From contig NZ_OESQ01000001.1 of NCBI RefSeq assembly GCF_900240245.1, positions 577,006 to 641,005 on the forward strand: 64,000 nt of DNA. The letters run 5' to 3'. Each line of letters opens with the position of its first letter. Within the stretch, counting starts at the first letter, position 1. The stretch is from Lachnoclostridium edouardi. Its GTDB lineage: Bacteria > Bacillota > Clostridia > Lachnospirales > Lachnospiraceae. The position numbers and the translations under genes were made by a program. This document shows, in pieces, positions 51,753-58,146 of this stretch. The notes beneath the pieces were generated by a model. It had not been told where the DNA came from and did not search any database. It worked only from the letters and a program-made list of their open reading frames with translations.

Positions 51753-52592
51753 TTAATTCATGAACACTGGACTGTCAGGGTAAATATACCACAGACCATC
51801 TTCACCAGCAGTCAACAAAATTTCAAAATGGCGTTCCCCTACATCGCCCCACGCCATTCGATAAGAACCACCAGGAAGACCAAAAATCTCGTCGCTTCTT
51901 CCGGTAGACGCCATTGCTTTTCGTCCTGTGGCATTAGTTTCATAACCTGTGTTGTCATAAAAAGCATTCATTTCGATACCTTCTGATGGGATATTATTAA
52001 ATAATACCTTTGCTGGCCCATAAAAAGAGGAAACCCAATTTTCTCTGGTATCTGTTTCAACTCTCAAAGTTACACCGTTGTACTCGACATTATAGGTTGG
52101 TCCCCAGACTCCCTGTCCAATTTCTGTTTTATTTGGCAGCCTATCCACTCCGTCTGCTCCCTTCATACCGACAATTTCCGGGTTCAACACAATCTGCTCA
52201 ATACTCTTTCCGTCCATGACTGGATTCCCTGTTGTTGTATTGGTCTGCGTAGTAACCTGAGCAGCTAACACTTCATCTCCAAGCTCTCCATGAAACTGCC
52301 GTGTCTGTATCACACTATTTTCAACCCATGCGCCATCTGCATTTACAGCGGAGCCGTCCACAGTAGTATTAACTGCTAAATAACCGTTTTCATTAAAATA
52401 ATAGCACTCTACTGTACCATCACCGTTCCCGTCAATCCATTTCCATTCTTTCATTGGATAGCTTCCGTCCGTTCGCTGCCACCGCCAGCCGCTTGCGTCC
52501 TGCTGCCAGTTTCCCATTCCTGCAAACGCCGTCATGCTCATTGCCACACTCATTGCCATAGCTGCCGCCACCATAAAAACCTTCTTTTTCAT
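51753..52592 (-). CDS. Secreted wall-binding protein carried by the mobile element
   Basis: About 279 residues. The signal peptide has a cleavage site near MTAFAGMGNW (residue 24). One choline-binding-type region follows (residues about 26-90: WQQDASGWRWQRTDGSYPMK, CYYFNENGYLAV). The C-terminal 180 residues have no recognised motif. It resembles the wall-binding proteins at 30.5-32.8 kb only in the repeat. As the main cargo gene it could change surface properties of the host. I take ATG 52592; an ATG two codons earlier is equally possible, as AGGAG lies just before. Confidence 0.8.
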   Translation of the reverse strand: MKKKVFMVAAAMAMSVAMSMTAFAGMGNWQQDASGWRWQRTDGSYPMKEWKWIDGNGDGTVECYYFNENGYLAVNTTVDGSAVNADGAWVENSVIQTRQFHGELGDEVLAAQVTTQTNTTTGNPVMDGKSIEQIVLNPEIVGMKGADGVDRLPNKTEIGQGVWGPTYNVEYNGVTLRVETDTRENWVSSFYGPAKVLFNNIPSEGIEMNAFYDNTGYETNATGRKAMASTGRSDEIFGLPGGSYRMAWGDVGERHFEILLTAGEDGLWYIYPDSPVFMN

Positions 52593-52643
52593 AGTCATTC
52601 TTCTCCTTTGCTTCAATTATTCCCACAAGCATTTTCTAATTGC

Positions 52644-52671
52644 ATTATACAACAACTTGAAAAAATTACAA
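52644..52671 (-). promoter_or_regulatory. Promoter of the element's secreted protein gene
   Basis: Minus strand: TTGTAA (52671-52666), 16-base spacer, TATAAT (52649-52644). The -35 lies next to the end of mobV. Confidence 0.6.
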
Positions 52672-52673
52672 GG

Positions 52674-53405
52674 TCACCGTGTATGCTCCTGCGCACGCCC
52701 CTTCATTTTTTCTAAAACCCGCTTTGCTAAATCCAGATTACCCTCTACTAAGTTTTCCTTAATCAAGGTTAATGCCTTTATCTGCCTTCCCAACTCTTTC
52801 TTTTCTTTTTCCATATCTTTTTTATACTCTCGTATACTTCTGGATTTCTCCGCTTTTTCTGCCGCTACCACCGGCGTGCCACGCTCCACTTCAAACCCAG
52901 CTTTTTTCAAGATTTCGGGCAGCTCATCATGCAGTTTCGTTAAGAACTCTCGTGTCATAATCTGCTTGCTGGATAGGCGATGATCTACGGTAATCGGGGT
53001 AAAATCGAGGTGCATATGCGGTGTAGCCTCGTCCATATGAATTACCGCAGAAATCAAATTTTCCTTTCCTATCTTATCAGAAAAATGATCTACTACAACA
53101 GAACAGTACCTTTTGATATTGTCTGGCCCCTCTATATCAGACGGAACTGTAACAACAAATTCAGCGAGCCAGTTCGCGTCCTTCCTAATTATCTTCTTTT
53201 GATATGGAATAACCTCTTTTTCCAGTCTTGCTTTTACCGCTTTATATAACCCGTTCTGTGGTGCAATCAGCGTAATATTGTCTTTCGTTTTCTCTATGTT
53301 GATATTTTCATTACTATAAGCTTTATTTAATCTAAAATTATGCCTATCCAATGCTGCAATCTGCCCGGCTTTGTAACTCTGTCCATGCAACGCCAACACG
53401 CCCAT
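52674..53405 (-). CDS. MobV-family relaxase (Pre/Mob type)
   Basis: A 243-residue plasmid recombination/mobilisation protein. It has the N-terminal motif of the family (AALDRHNFRLNKAYSNENI near residue 18-36) and the three-histidine motif HMDEATPHMH (residues 123-132). A C-terminal coiled coil follows, shorter than in plasmid MobV (often 400 or more). The relaxase nicks oriT and pilots single-stranded DNA during transfer by a helper element. It follows the predicted oriT at 53459-53484. Confidence 0.9.
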   Translation of the reverse strand: MGVLALHGQSYKAGQIAALDRHNFRLNKAYSNENINIEKTKDNITLIAPQNGLYKAVKARLEKEVIPYQKKIIRKDANWLAEFVVTVPSDIEGPDNIKRYCSVVVDHFSDKIGKENLISAVIHMDEATPHMHLDFTPITVDHRLSSKQIMTREFLTKLHDELPEILKKAGFEVERGTPVVAAEKAEKSRSIREYKKDMEKEKKELGRQIKALTLIKENLVEGNLDLAKRVLEKMKGRAQEHTR

Positions 53406-53439
53406 TCCATCATCACCTTTCTCTCTGTCTACTGCTATA

Positions 53440-53512
53440 AAAGCCCCAGGCCCCGCCAGTAAGGTCTAACCCGCTAGACCTTACGCCGTAAGGTGCGGGC
53501 CCTGCGGGGCTT
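53440..53512. repeat. Nested inverted repeats around oriT
   Basis: AAAGCCCC-AGGCCCCGC and GCGGGCCCT-GCGGGGCTTT enclose the oriT hairpin. The outer arms also look like a terminator for the small genes upstream. Confidence 0.6.
53459..53484 (-). other. oriT: Predicted oriT of the MobV relaxase
   Basis: Minus strand: GTAAGGTCTA-GCGGGT-TAGACCTTAC, a perfect 10-base-pair stem with 6-base loop. The core TAGCGGGTTA matches TAGTGTGTTA of the pMV158 oriT in 8 of 10 positions, with the same arm-loop design. By analogy the nick would be between 53470 and 53469. It lies 54 bases upstream of mobV. Confidence 0.7.
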
Positions 53513-53519
53513 TCAAATA

Positions 53520-53744
53520 CTAAAATCCTAATCTTGCCAGTTCATCGTCAAGCCGTTCCAGCTCCCGGCGTTCCTGCTCCTCCAACTGCGCCGCAGCCTC
53601 AGCGGCCTCCCTAGCCCATACAGCGTACTTTTCTTCCGGTGTAATATAGATTCCATTGAATTGCCATGCTCGGATTACTTGCGCCTGCTGTTGTACTTTT
53701 TGCTCCAAACCGTGGACATACTCCACATCAAACTCCCTTTTCAT
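53520..53744 (-). CDS. Small coiled-coil protein of the element, B
   Basis: A 74-residue, highly charged, helical protein with Ala/Glu-rich sequence (AREAAEAAAQLEEQERREL). It shares a motif with its neighbour: WQFNGIYITPEEKYAVW here, WETNGVLLTDLEKQYFY there, so the two are paralogues. AGGAGG precedes the ATG by 9 bases. The start overlaps the neighbour's end by 17 bases. Function unknown; position between integrase and oriT suggests a regulator or a relaxosome/recombination accessory. Confidence 0.75.
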   Translation of the reverse strand: MKREFDVEYVHGLEQKVQQQAQVIRAWQFNGIYITPEEKYAVWAREAAEAAAQLEEQERRELERLDDELARLGF

Positions 53745-54003
53745 GATGTATACCTCCTAATGGTGTCCGGCAGTCCTCAAAATAGACCGCCATTTCCTTC
53801 AATTTCGCTGCCGCCTCGGCCTGTTCCTTAACCCGCCGTTCTCGCCACTCTTTGCGGTATCGCTGATAGAAATACTGTTTCTCCAAATCAGTCAATAACA
53901 CTCCGTTGGTTTCCCAGAAGGCGAGGGAGGATTGAGTTTCTTTTAGTTCCCTCTTAACCTGTTGCAACTCTCTTTGCAGATCCGCAATAACAACTTTGTC
54001 CAT
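53728..54003 (-). CDS. Small coiled-coil protein of the element, A
   Basis: A 91-residue helical protein (heptad-like ADLQRELQQVKRELKETQSS near residues 7-26). It carries the WETNGVLLT motif shared with the following gene. ATG 54003 has GGAAGGAG 9 bases upstream; the in-frame 29-codon extension is rejected. It starts 87 bases after the integrase stop on the same strand. No known domain. Confidence 0.75.
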   Translation of the reverse strand: MDKVVIADLQRELQQVKRELKETQSSLAFWETNGVLLTDLEKQYFYQRYRKEWRERRVKEQAEAAAKLKEMAVYFEDCRTPLGGIHHEKGV

Positions 54004-54090
54004 AGTAAATGCTCCTTCCAAAATGCGGTTATCGGTTACATAAAAATTATGGTAAAATATCCATCTCGATAGTACAACAACATACAGCAT

Positions 54091-55278
54091 TCAACATACC
54101 TTTTCCAGATCTTCTGTAATTTCTATAGAATTGTGACGATAGTATTTATCCATTGTCATTGCAAGGCTTCTATGACCCGCCCACTTCGACACGCTTTGCG
54201 GCTTTACCCCTATGTCAACCAGACGGCTAATTCCATCATGTCGTAAATCGTGAGGTGTATGTTTTTCAATGCCTAATCTTTGACAGGCAAGTGTTAAGTT
54301 ATCACGCAAGCGCCCCTGCAAAATCCGACCTTCATGGGCAAGTTTCTCTGGATTATAAACTTCCCCTGCGGTAAACAACAAATCTTCTGGTTCTTTGCCT
54401 CTGCACGCCTCTTCTAAAATACTTCTGCACGCCCGCATAATCGGCACCTTACGGCGGCTGTTATATTTTGGTGGTACAACAATTTTATGTACTTCATCAT
54501 ATTGTCTGCGGACATACAGCATATTTTCCTCCCACAACACATCTTTTACCCGCAGCTCTACCAGTTCCGCAATACGAAGAAACTCATACATAGAAACGAC
54601 CAAGGCTTTCCCCGTACTATATCCACGATCGCCAGAATTCCATTTGCTGTGGTAGTTATAAGGCTTTGACAGTTCTAAGGCTAACGCTTCCATTTCATTT
54701 GCCGTATAAGCCCGCTTATTAGAAGATTCTACTTCGTCCTCAACACTCCAAATATGAGCAATTTGTTTTGATTCTGGAAGTGTACAGCGTGTCATCGGAT
54801 TCCCACCGTCTGGGTACTTATGCGAAAAGTACATATTTAACATACGCCATCGCTTGAGTAGTGTACTTTTAGAAACGCTATCTTCCGCAATAGTAATAAA
54901 ATACTTTTGAATAATATCACTGGTAATGTCGCATACTTTATAATCTCCCAATATTTTACAAAGCTGCGTGATCGTGTCCTCATCGGTTTGAACCGTCCTC
55001 TTGCTTCGTGGCCGTCCGCTTCTTACTTCGTGGCGCTTATATAGGTCATACCAGTCATTCAAATCTTTAGAAAACAGCACCCGCCCCTCACGCTGATCGG
55101 CTTCTCCGTTAATCTTAGCAATCCGTTTCTCTTTGTTCCTTTGCCAAGCCACTTTAGCCAATTCTTTATTTTGATAGCTGCTTCCCTTGCAATCCCACTC
55201 CACACCTTTGTAAGTCTCATGGGTTTTGTATACATACCGTCCATCTGCTTCCATGTAATAGCCTGTTTTTTTCTTCAT
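54091..55278 (-). CDS. int: Tyrosine site-specific integrase
   Basis: A 395-residue recombinase. It has an N-terminal arm-binding/SAM-like part (residues about 70-170) and a catalytic domain (190-390) with the complete set: Arg235 in YEFLRIAELVELR, Lys277 in SRRKVP, His343 and Arg346 in HDLRHDG, His369 in WAGHRS and Tyr379 or 380 in MDKYYRH. It joins the element to the 3' end of tRNA-Trp. The gene lies beside the intact tRNA, pointing away from it, as usual for tRNA-integrated elements. Confidence 0.96.
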   Translation of the reverse strand: MKKKTGYYMEADGRYVYKTHETYKGVEWDCKGSSYQNKELAKVAWQRNKEKRIAKINGEADQREGRVLFSKDLNDWYDLYKRHEVRSGRPRSKRTVQTDEDTITQLCKILGDYKVCDITSDIIQKYFITIAEDSVSKSTLLKRWRMLNMYFSHKYPDGGNPMTRCTLPESKQIAHIWSVEDEVESSNKRAYTANEMEALALELSKPYNYHSKWNSGDRGYSTGKALVVSMYEFLRIAELVELRVKDVLWEENMLYVRRQYDEVHKIVVPPKYNSRRKVPIMRACRSILEEACRGKEPEDLLFTAGEVYNPEKLAHEGRILQGRLRDNLTLACQRLGIEKHTPHDLRHDGISRLVDIGVKPQSVSKWAGHRSLAMTMDKYYRHNSIEITEDLEKVC

Positions 55279-55341
55279 AGCATTTGCCTCCTTGATTTTT
55301 GTTAAAAGAATTATGATCTTGGAAGCATTGCCTCAACAAAA

Positions 55342-55420
55342 AAGTGATATTCCGTGACCAAAAACGAGACCAAAATTTCCGGTCACGAAGTATCACTTAA
55401 TACCACTTAGTACTACTTAG
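55342..55420. promoter_or_regulatory. Right-end recombination/control sites of the element
   Basis: AAGTGATATTCCGTGACC (55342-55359) and GGTCACGAAGTATCACTT (55381-55398) are reverse complements in 16 of 18 positions. The left arm overlaps the CGTGACC motif also found at the left end. Three 10-base repeats follow exactly in tandem: TATCACTTAA, TACCACTTAG, TACTACTTAG (55391-55420). Confidence 0.7.
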
Positions 55421-55432
55421 CAGAAAATAAAA

Positions 55433-55478
55433 GAACCTTGAAACCCTTATAAAACAAGGACTTCAAGGTTTTTTTCCT
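55433..55478. terminator. Terminator that replaces the native tRNA-Trp terminator
   Basis: AACCTTGAA and TTCAAGGTT form a 9-base-pair stem with T-runs on both strands. It lies 1 base after the tRNA side of the att site and inside the element. Confidence 0.75.
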
Positions 55479-55479
55479 T

Positions 55480-55528
55480 AGCAGGGGAAGAGGGGCTCGA
55501 ACCCCCATCTACGGTTTTGGAGACCGCT
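55480..55528. repeat. Right attachment site (in tRNA-Trp)
   Basis: 49 bases identical to 50234-50282; forms the anticodon loop to 3' end of the intact tRNA-Trp. Confidence 0.9.
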
Positions 55529-55552
55529 GCTCTACCATTGAACTATTCCCCT
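55482..55552 (-). tRNA. trnW: tRNA-Trp (anticodon CCA)
   Basis: 71 bases on the minus strand with a full cloverleaf: acceptor AGGGGAA/TTCCCCT, anticodon stem GCGGT/ACCGT with loop CTCCAAA, T-arm GGGGG-TTCGAGC-CCCTC. Discriminator G; CCA is not encoded. Its 3' half is the insertion site of the adjacent element. Confidence 0.96.
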
Positions 55553-55583
55553 AAAACGCAGCTCATTTGTTGTGTACTGGAGT

Positions 55584-55612
55584 ATAATATCACACATTCC
55601 CCCGCCTGTCAA
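55584..55612 (-). promoter_or_regulatory. Promoter of tRNA-Trp
   Basis: Minus strand: TTGACA (55612-55607), 17-base spacer, TATTAT (55589-55584); start expected about 25 bases before the mature 5' end. Confidence 0.75.
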
Positions 55613-55698
55613 CTATTTTAATTTTCTTTTTTTCAAAATAATTCCAATTATTTATTCATGGGATTCAATTCTGTCCAGCCTTTCTTGATTCTATAATT

Positions 55699-56181
55699 CT
55701 ATAAATGATTATACTTCTTTTTAAAGGCTTCTACCACCACAGGAGGCACAAATTTTGATATATCTGAGTTATAATGAGCCACCTCCCGCACAATAGTGGA
55801 GCTTAAAAATGCATATTCCAGGCTGGTGGTAAAGAAAATTGTATCAATATCTGAATCAATTGTGTGATTCGTCTGAGCAATCTGCATCTCATACTCAAAG
55901 TCAGTTACTGCCCGCAAACCTCTGATAATCAGTCTGGCGTCATTTTCCCTGGCAAAATCCACTGTCATGCCGTTAAACATTTTCACTGTTACATTTGGAA
56001 ACTCCCTGGTTACTTCCTCCAGCATCTGAACCCGCTCTTCCAGGGTAAATAAAGGAGTCTTCACATAATTTACCAGGATTCCTATTACCAGCTGATCCAC
56101 CACCTTTGCCGCTCTTTTTATTATATCTAAATGGCCCAGCGTAACCGGGTCAAAGCTGCCTGGGTAAACTGCCTTTATCAT
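55699..56181 (-). CDS. coaD: Phosphopantetheine adenylyltransferase
   Basis: A 160-residue nucleotidyltransferase. It opens with the T/HxGH signature [18 protein letters not shown] (His at the end of TLGH), and has [14 protein letters not shown] near residue 90 and [14 protein letters not shown] near 128. It converts 4'-phosphopantetheine to dephospho-CoA, the penultimate step of CoA synthesis. ATG 56181 has AGGAGG 7 bases upstream; the in-frame extension of nine codons overlaps that site. It lies 100 bases after radA. Confidence 0.97.
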   Translation of the reverse strand: MIKAVYPGSFDPVTLGHLDIIKRAAKVVDQLVIGILVNYVKTPLFTLEERVQMLEEVTREFPNVTVKMFNGMTVDFARENDARLIIRGLRAVTDFEYEMQIAQTNHTIDSDIDTIFFTTSLEYAFLSSTIVREVAHYNSDISKFVPPVVVEAFKKKYNHL

Positions 56182-56280
56182 TTGTTTTCCTCCTAATTCC
56201 AATTTCATATTGGAATAGTATACTACAGAAGAATATATTATGTCAAAGACATACTTGTATTTTTTCTTTCGCCTGATTTC

Positions 56281-57648
56281 TCAGGTAATTGCACTGATAG
56301 CCTCTCTCAGATTTTTTACGCCTATAAGGCGGATTTTATCTGTCCGTTTTATTTTTTCCAGACATATTTCCGGTAAAATACAGGTGTCAAATCCCAGTTT
56401 CACAGCCTCGTTTACTCTTTGCTCTGCCTGGGAAACTGCCCTCACCTCCCCCGACAATCCTACCTCCCCGAATATAATGGTCCCGGGGCTGACAGGTTTG
56501 TCCTTTAAGCTGGAAATCAAGGCCATAACAATAGCCAGGTCTAATGCAGGTTCATTCATTTTCATGCCTCCTGCAATATTTACATAAGCGTCATATCTGG
56601 ACATTTCATAACGGCATCGCTTTTCTAAAACTGCCATAAGCAGATTTACTCTGTTGTAATCTGTTCCCGCCGCGGTTCTTCTGGGCATTCCAAAATTAGT
56701 GGTAGTTACAAGGGCCTGAACCTCCACTAAAATAGGTCTGGTGCCCTCCATAGAACATGCCACCACTGCCCCGGATGCGTCCTCCGGCCGGCCGTTTAAC
56801 ATAAACTCCGACGGATTTTTCACCTGGCGCAGGCCTTTCTCCTCCATCTCGAACACGCCGATTTCATTTGTAGAGCCAAACCTGTTTTTTACTCCTCTAA
56901 GGATTCTGTAAGCAGCGCTTCTGTCCCCCTCAAAGTACAGCACTGTGTCCACCATATGCTCCAGCACTCTGGGACCTGCCACCACTCCCTCTTTTGTCAC
57001 ATGGCCTACAATAAAAACAGCGATTCCCAGCCCCTTAGCCAGCTGCATCAAAAGATTGGTAGACTCTCTCACCTGACTGACGCTGCCTGGGGCGGAACTT
57101 ATTTCCTCCCTGTACATGGTCTGAATGGAATCAATAACCACCATATCAGGTTTTTCTTCTCTGATAGATTCTTCTATAGCCTCCAGATTTGTCTCGCACA
57201 AAAAACGCAGGTCTCCTGTAACCTGTCCAATACGGTTGGCTCTCAGCTTAATCTGCTTTAAAGATTCCTCCCCGGAAATATACAGTACCTTTTTCCCTGC
57301 GGCGGCAATATTTCTGCACACCTGCAGCAAAAGGGTGGACTTTCCGATTCCAGGATCTCCCCCTACAAGCACCAGAGAACCCGCCACAATTCCGTCTCCT
57401 AAAACCCTGTCCAGCTCTTCAAATCCTGTTGGAATCCTGTCTCCGTCATCTAAAGAAATCTCATTTAAGAACGCCGGCTTTGCTGCCGGCGTTCTCCTTA
57501 AAAGTCCGGATACACCGGACTTTTCTCTTTTTATGACGGGTTCTTCTACAAAGGTATTCCATTCCTTGCAGGCCGGGCACTGGCCCATCCACTTTGGGGA
57601 TTCAAATCCGCACTCCTTACAGAAATATACCGTCTTGCTTTTTGCCAT
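56281..57648 (-). CDS. radA: DNA repair protein RadA
   Basis: A 455-residue RadA/Sms ATPase: N-terminal zinc finger with CKECG and CPACKEW (residues 10-30), RecA-like domain with Walker A GGDPGIGKSTLLL near 100, the RadA-specific KNRFGSTNE motif near 255, and the C-terminal Lon-protease-like domain. It helps branch migration in recombination repair. Start and preceding stop overlap by one base (TAATG), so it is coupled to the hypothetical gene upstream. Confidence 0.96.
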   Translation of the reverse strand: MAKSKTVYFCKECGFESPKWMGQCPACKEWNTFVEEPVIKREKSGVSGLLRRTPAAKPAFLNEISLDDGDRIPTGFEELDRVLGDGIVAGSLVLVGGDPGIGKSTLLLQVCRNIAAAGKKVLYISGEESLKQIKLRANRIGQVTGDLRFLCETNLEAIEESIREEKPDMVVIDSIQTMYREEISSAPGSVSQVRESTNLLMQLAKGLGIAVFIVGHVTKEGVVAGPRVLEHMVDTVLYFEGDRSAAYRILRGVKNRFGSTNEIGVFEMEEKGLRQVKNPSEFMLNGRPEDASGAVVACSMEGTRPILVEVQALVTTTNFGMPRRTAAGTDYNRVNLLMAVLEKRCRYEMSRYDAYVNIAGGMKMNEPALDLAIVMALISSLKDKPVSPGTIIFGEVGLSGEVRAVSQAEQRVNEAVKLGFDTCILPEICLEKIKRTDKIRLIGVKNLREAISAIT

Positions 57649-58061
57649 TATCTCCCCACAATTCTGACCGATACGGCCACTCCCTCGCTAAGCTCTACGC
57701 TGGCTACCAGCTTTCCGCTTATATTAGTTACCATGCCTCCTACTGCAGCTTCGTCTACAAACACTTCGTACTCTCTACCGTCCTCTACCTGGATCGTGAT
57801 CTGGGCGTCCTGATCTCCCTCTACTGTAAATTCTACACTGTCTCCTGTCTCCCTGAAATGCTCTACCGCCGTTCCAGGCACAGATTCATATACAAACATA
57901 CCGTTTCTTTCCAGCTTTGTAATTTCCTTAAAAGTTTTAACCTTATATAAATCTCCGTTGTGCTCAAAGTCTTGTAATTTAGTTTTCTGGCTTAATTTGT
58001 AGTTTCCGAAACTGATGGATCCATCCTGCTCTGTGCGGATTAATTCTTCAATTACTGGCAT
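57648..58061 (-). CDS. Conserved hypothetical protein between clpC and radA
   Basis: A 137-residue cytoplasmic protein with no signal peptide or membrane segment, and a predominantly beta-strand pattern (ISFGNYKLSQKTKLQDFEHN; FTVEGDQDAQITIQVEDGRE). AGGAGG precedes the ATG. I do not recognise the family. Translational coupling to radA and position after clpC suggest a link to proteostasis or DNA repair, but that is only context. Confidence 0.75.
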   Translation of the reverse strand: MPVIEELIRTEQDGSISFGNYKLSQKTKLQDFEHNGDLYKVKTFKEITKLERNGMFVYESVPGTAVEHFRETGDSVEFTVEGDQDAQITIQVEDGREYEVFVDEAAVGGMVTNISGKLVASVELSEGVAVSVRIVGR

Positions 58062-58146
58062 GTTTATGTCCTCCTGGTATCTTTCTTATCCTCTCGTCTG
58101 CTAAGCTGACTGATATTCAAATTATACACTAACCATAGTGATTTTG

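Larger units (their letters stand above)
50234..55528. mobile_element. Integrative mobilizable element in the 3' end of tRNA-Trp (about 5.3 kb)
   Basis: A segment bounded by identical 49-base copies (50234-50282 and 55480-55528) of the tRNA-Trp 3' half. In order from the right end on the minus strand it carries tyrosine integrase, two small paralogous genes, a predicted oriT, a MobV relaxase, a secreted wall-binding protein and a HUH-type Rep; an Xis-like gene faces the other way at the left end. No conjugation machinery is present, so it should be mobilised in trans. The combination of Rep, MobV and integrase suggests a plasmid-like, possibly self-replicating circular form. Confidence 0.9.
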
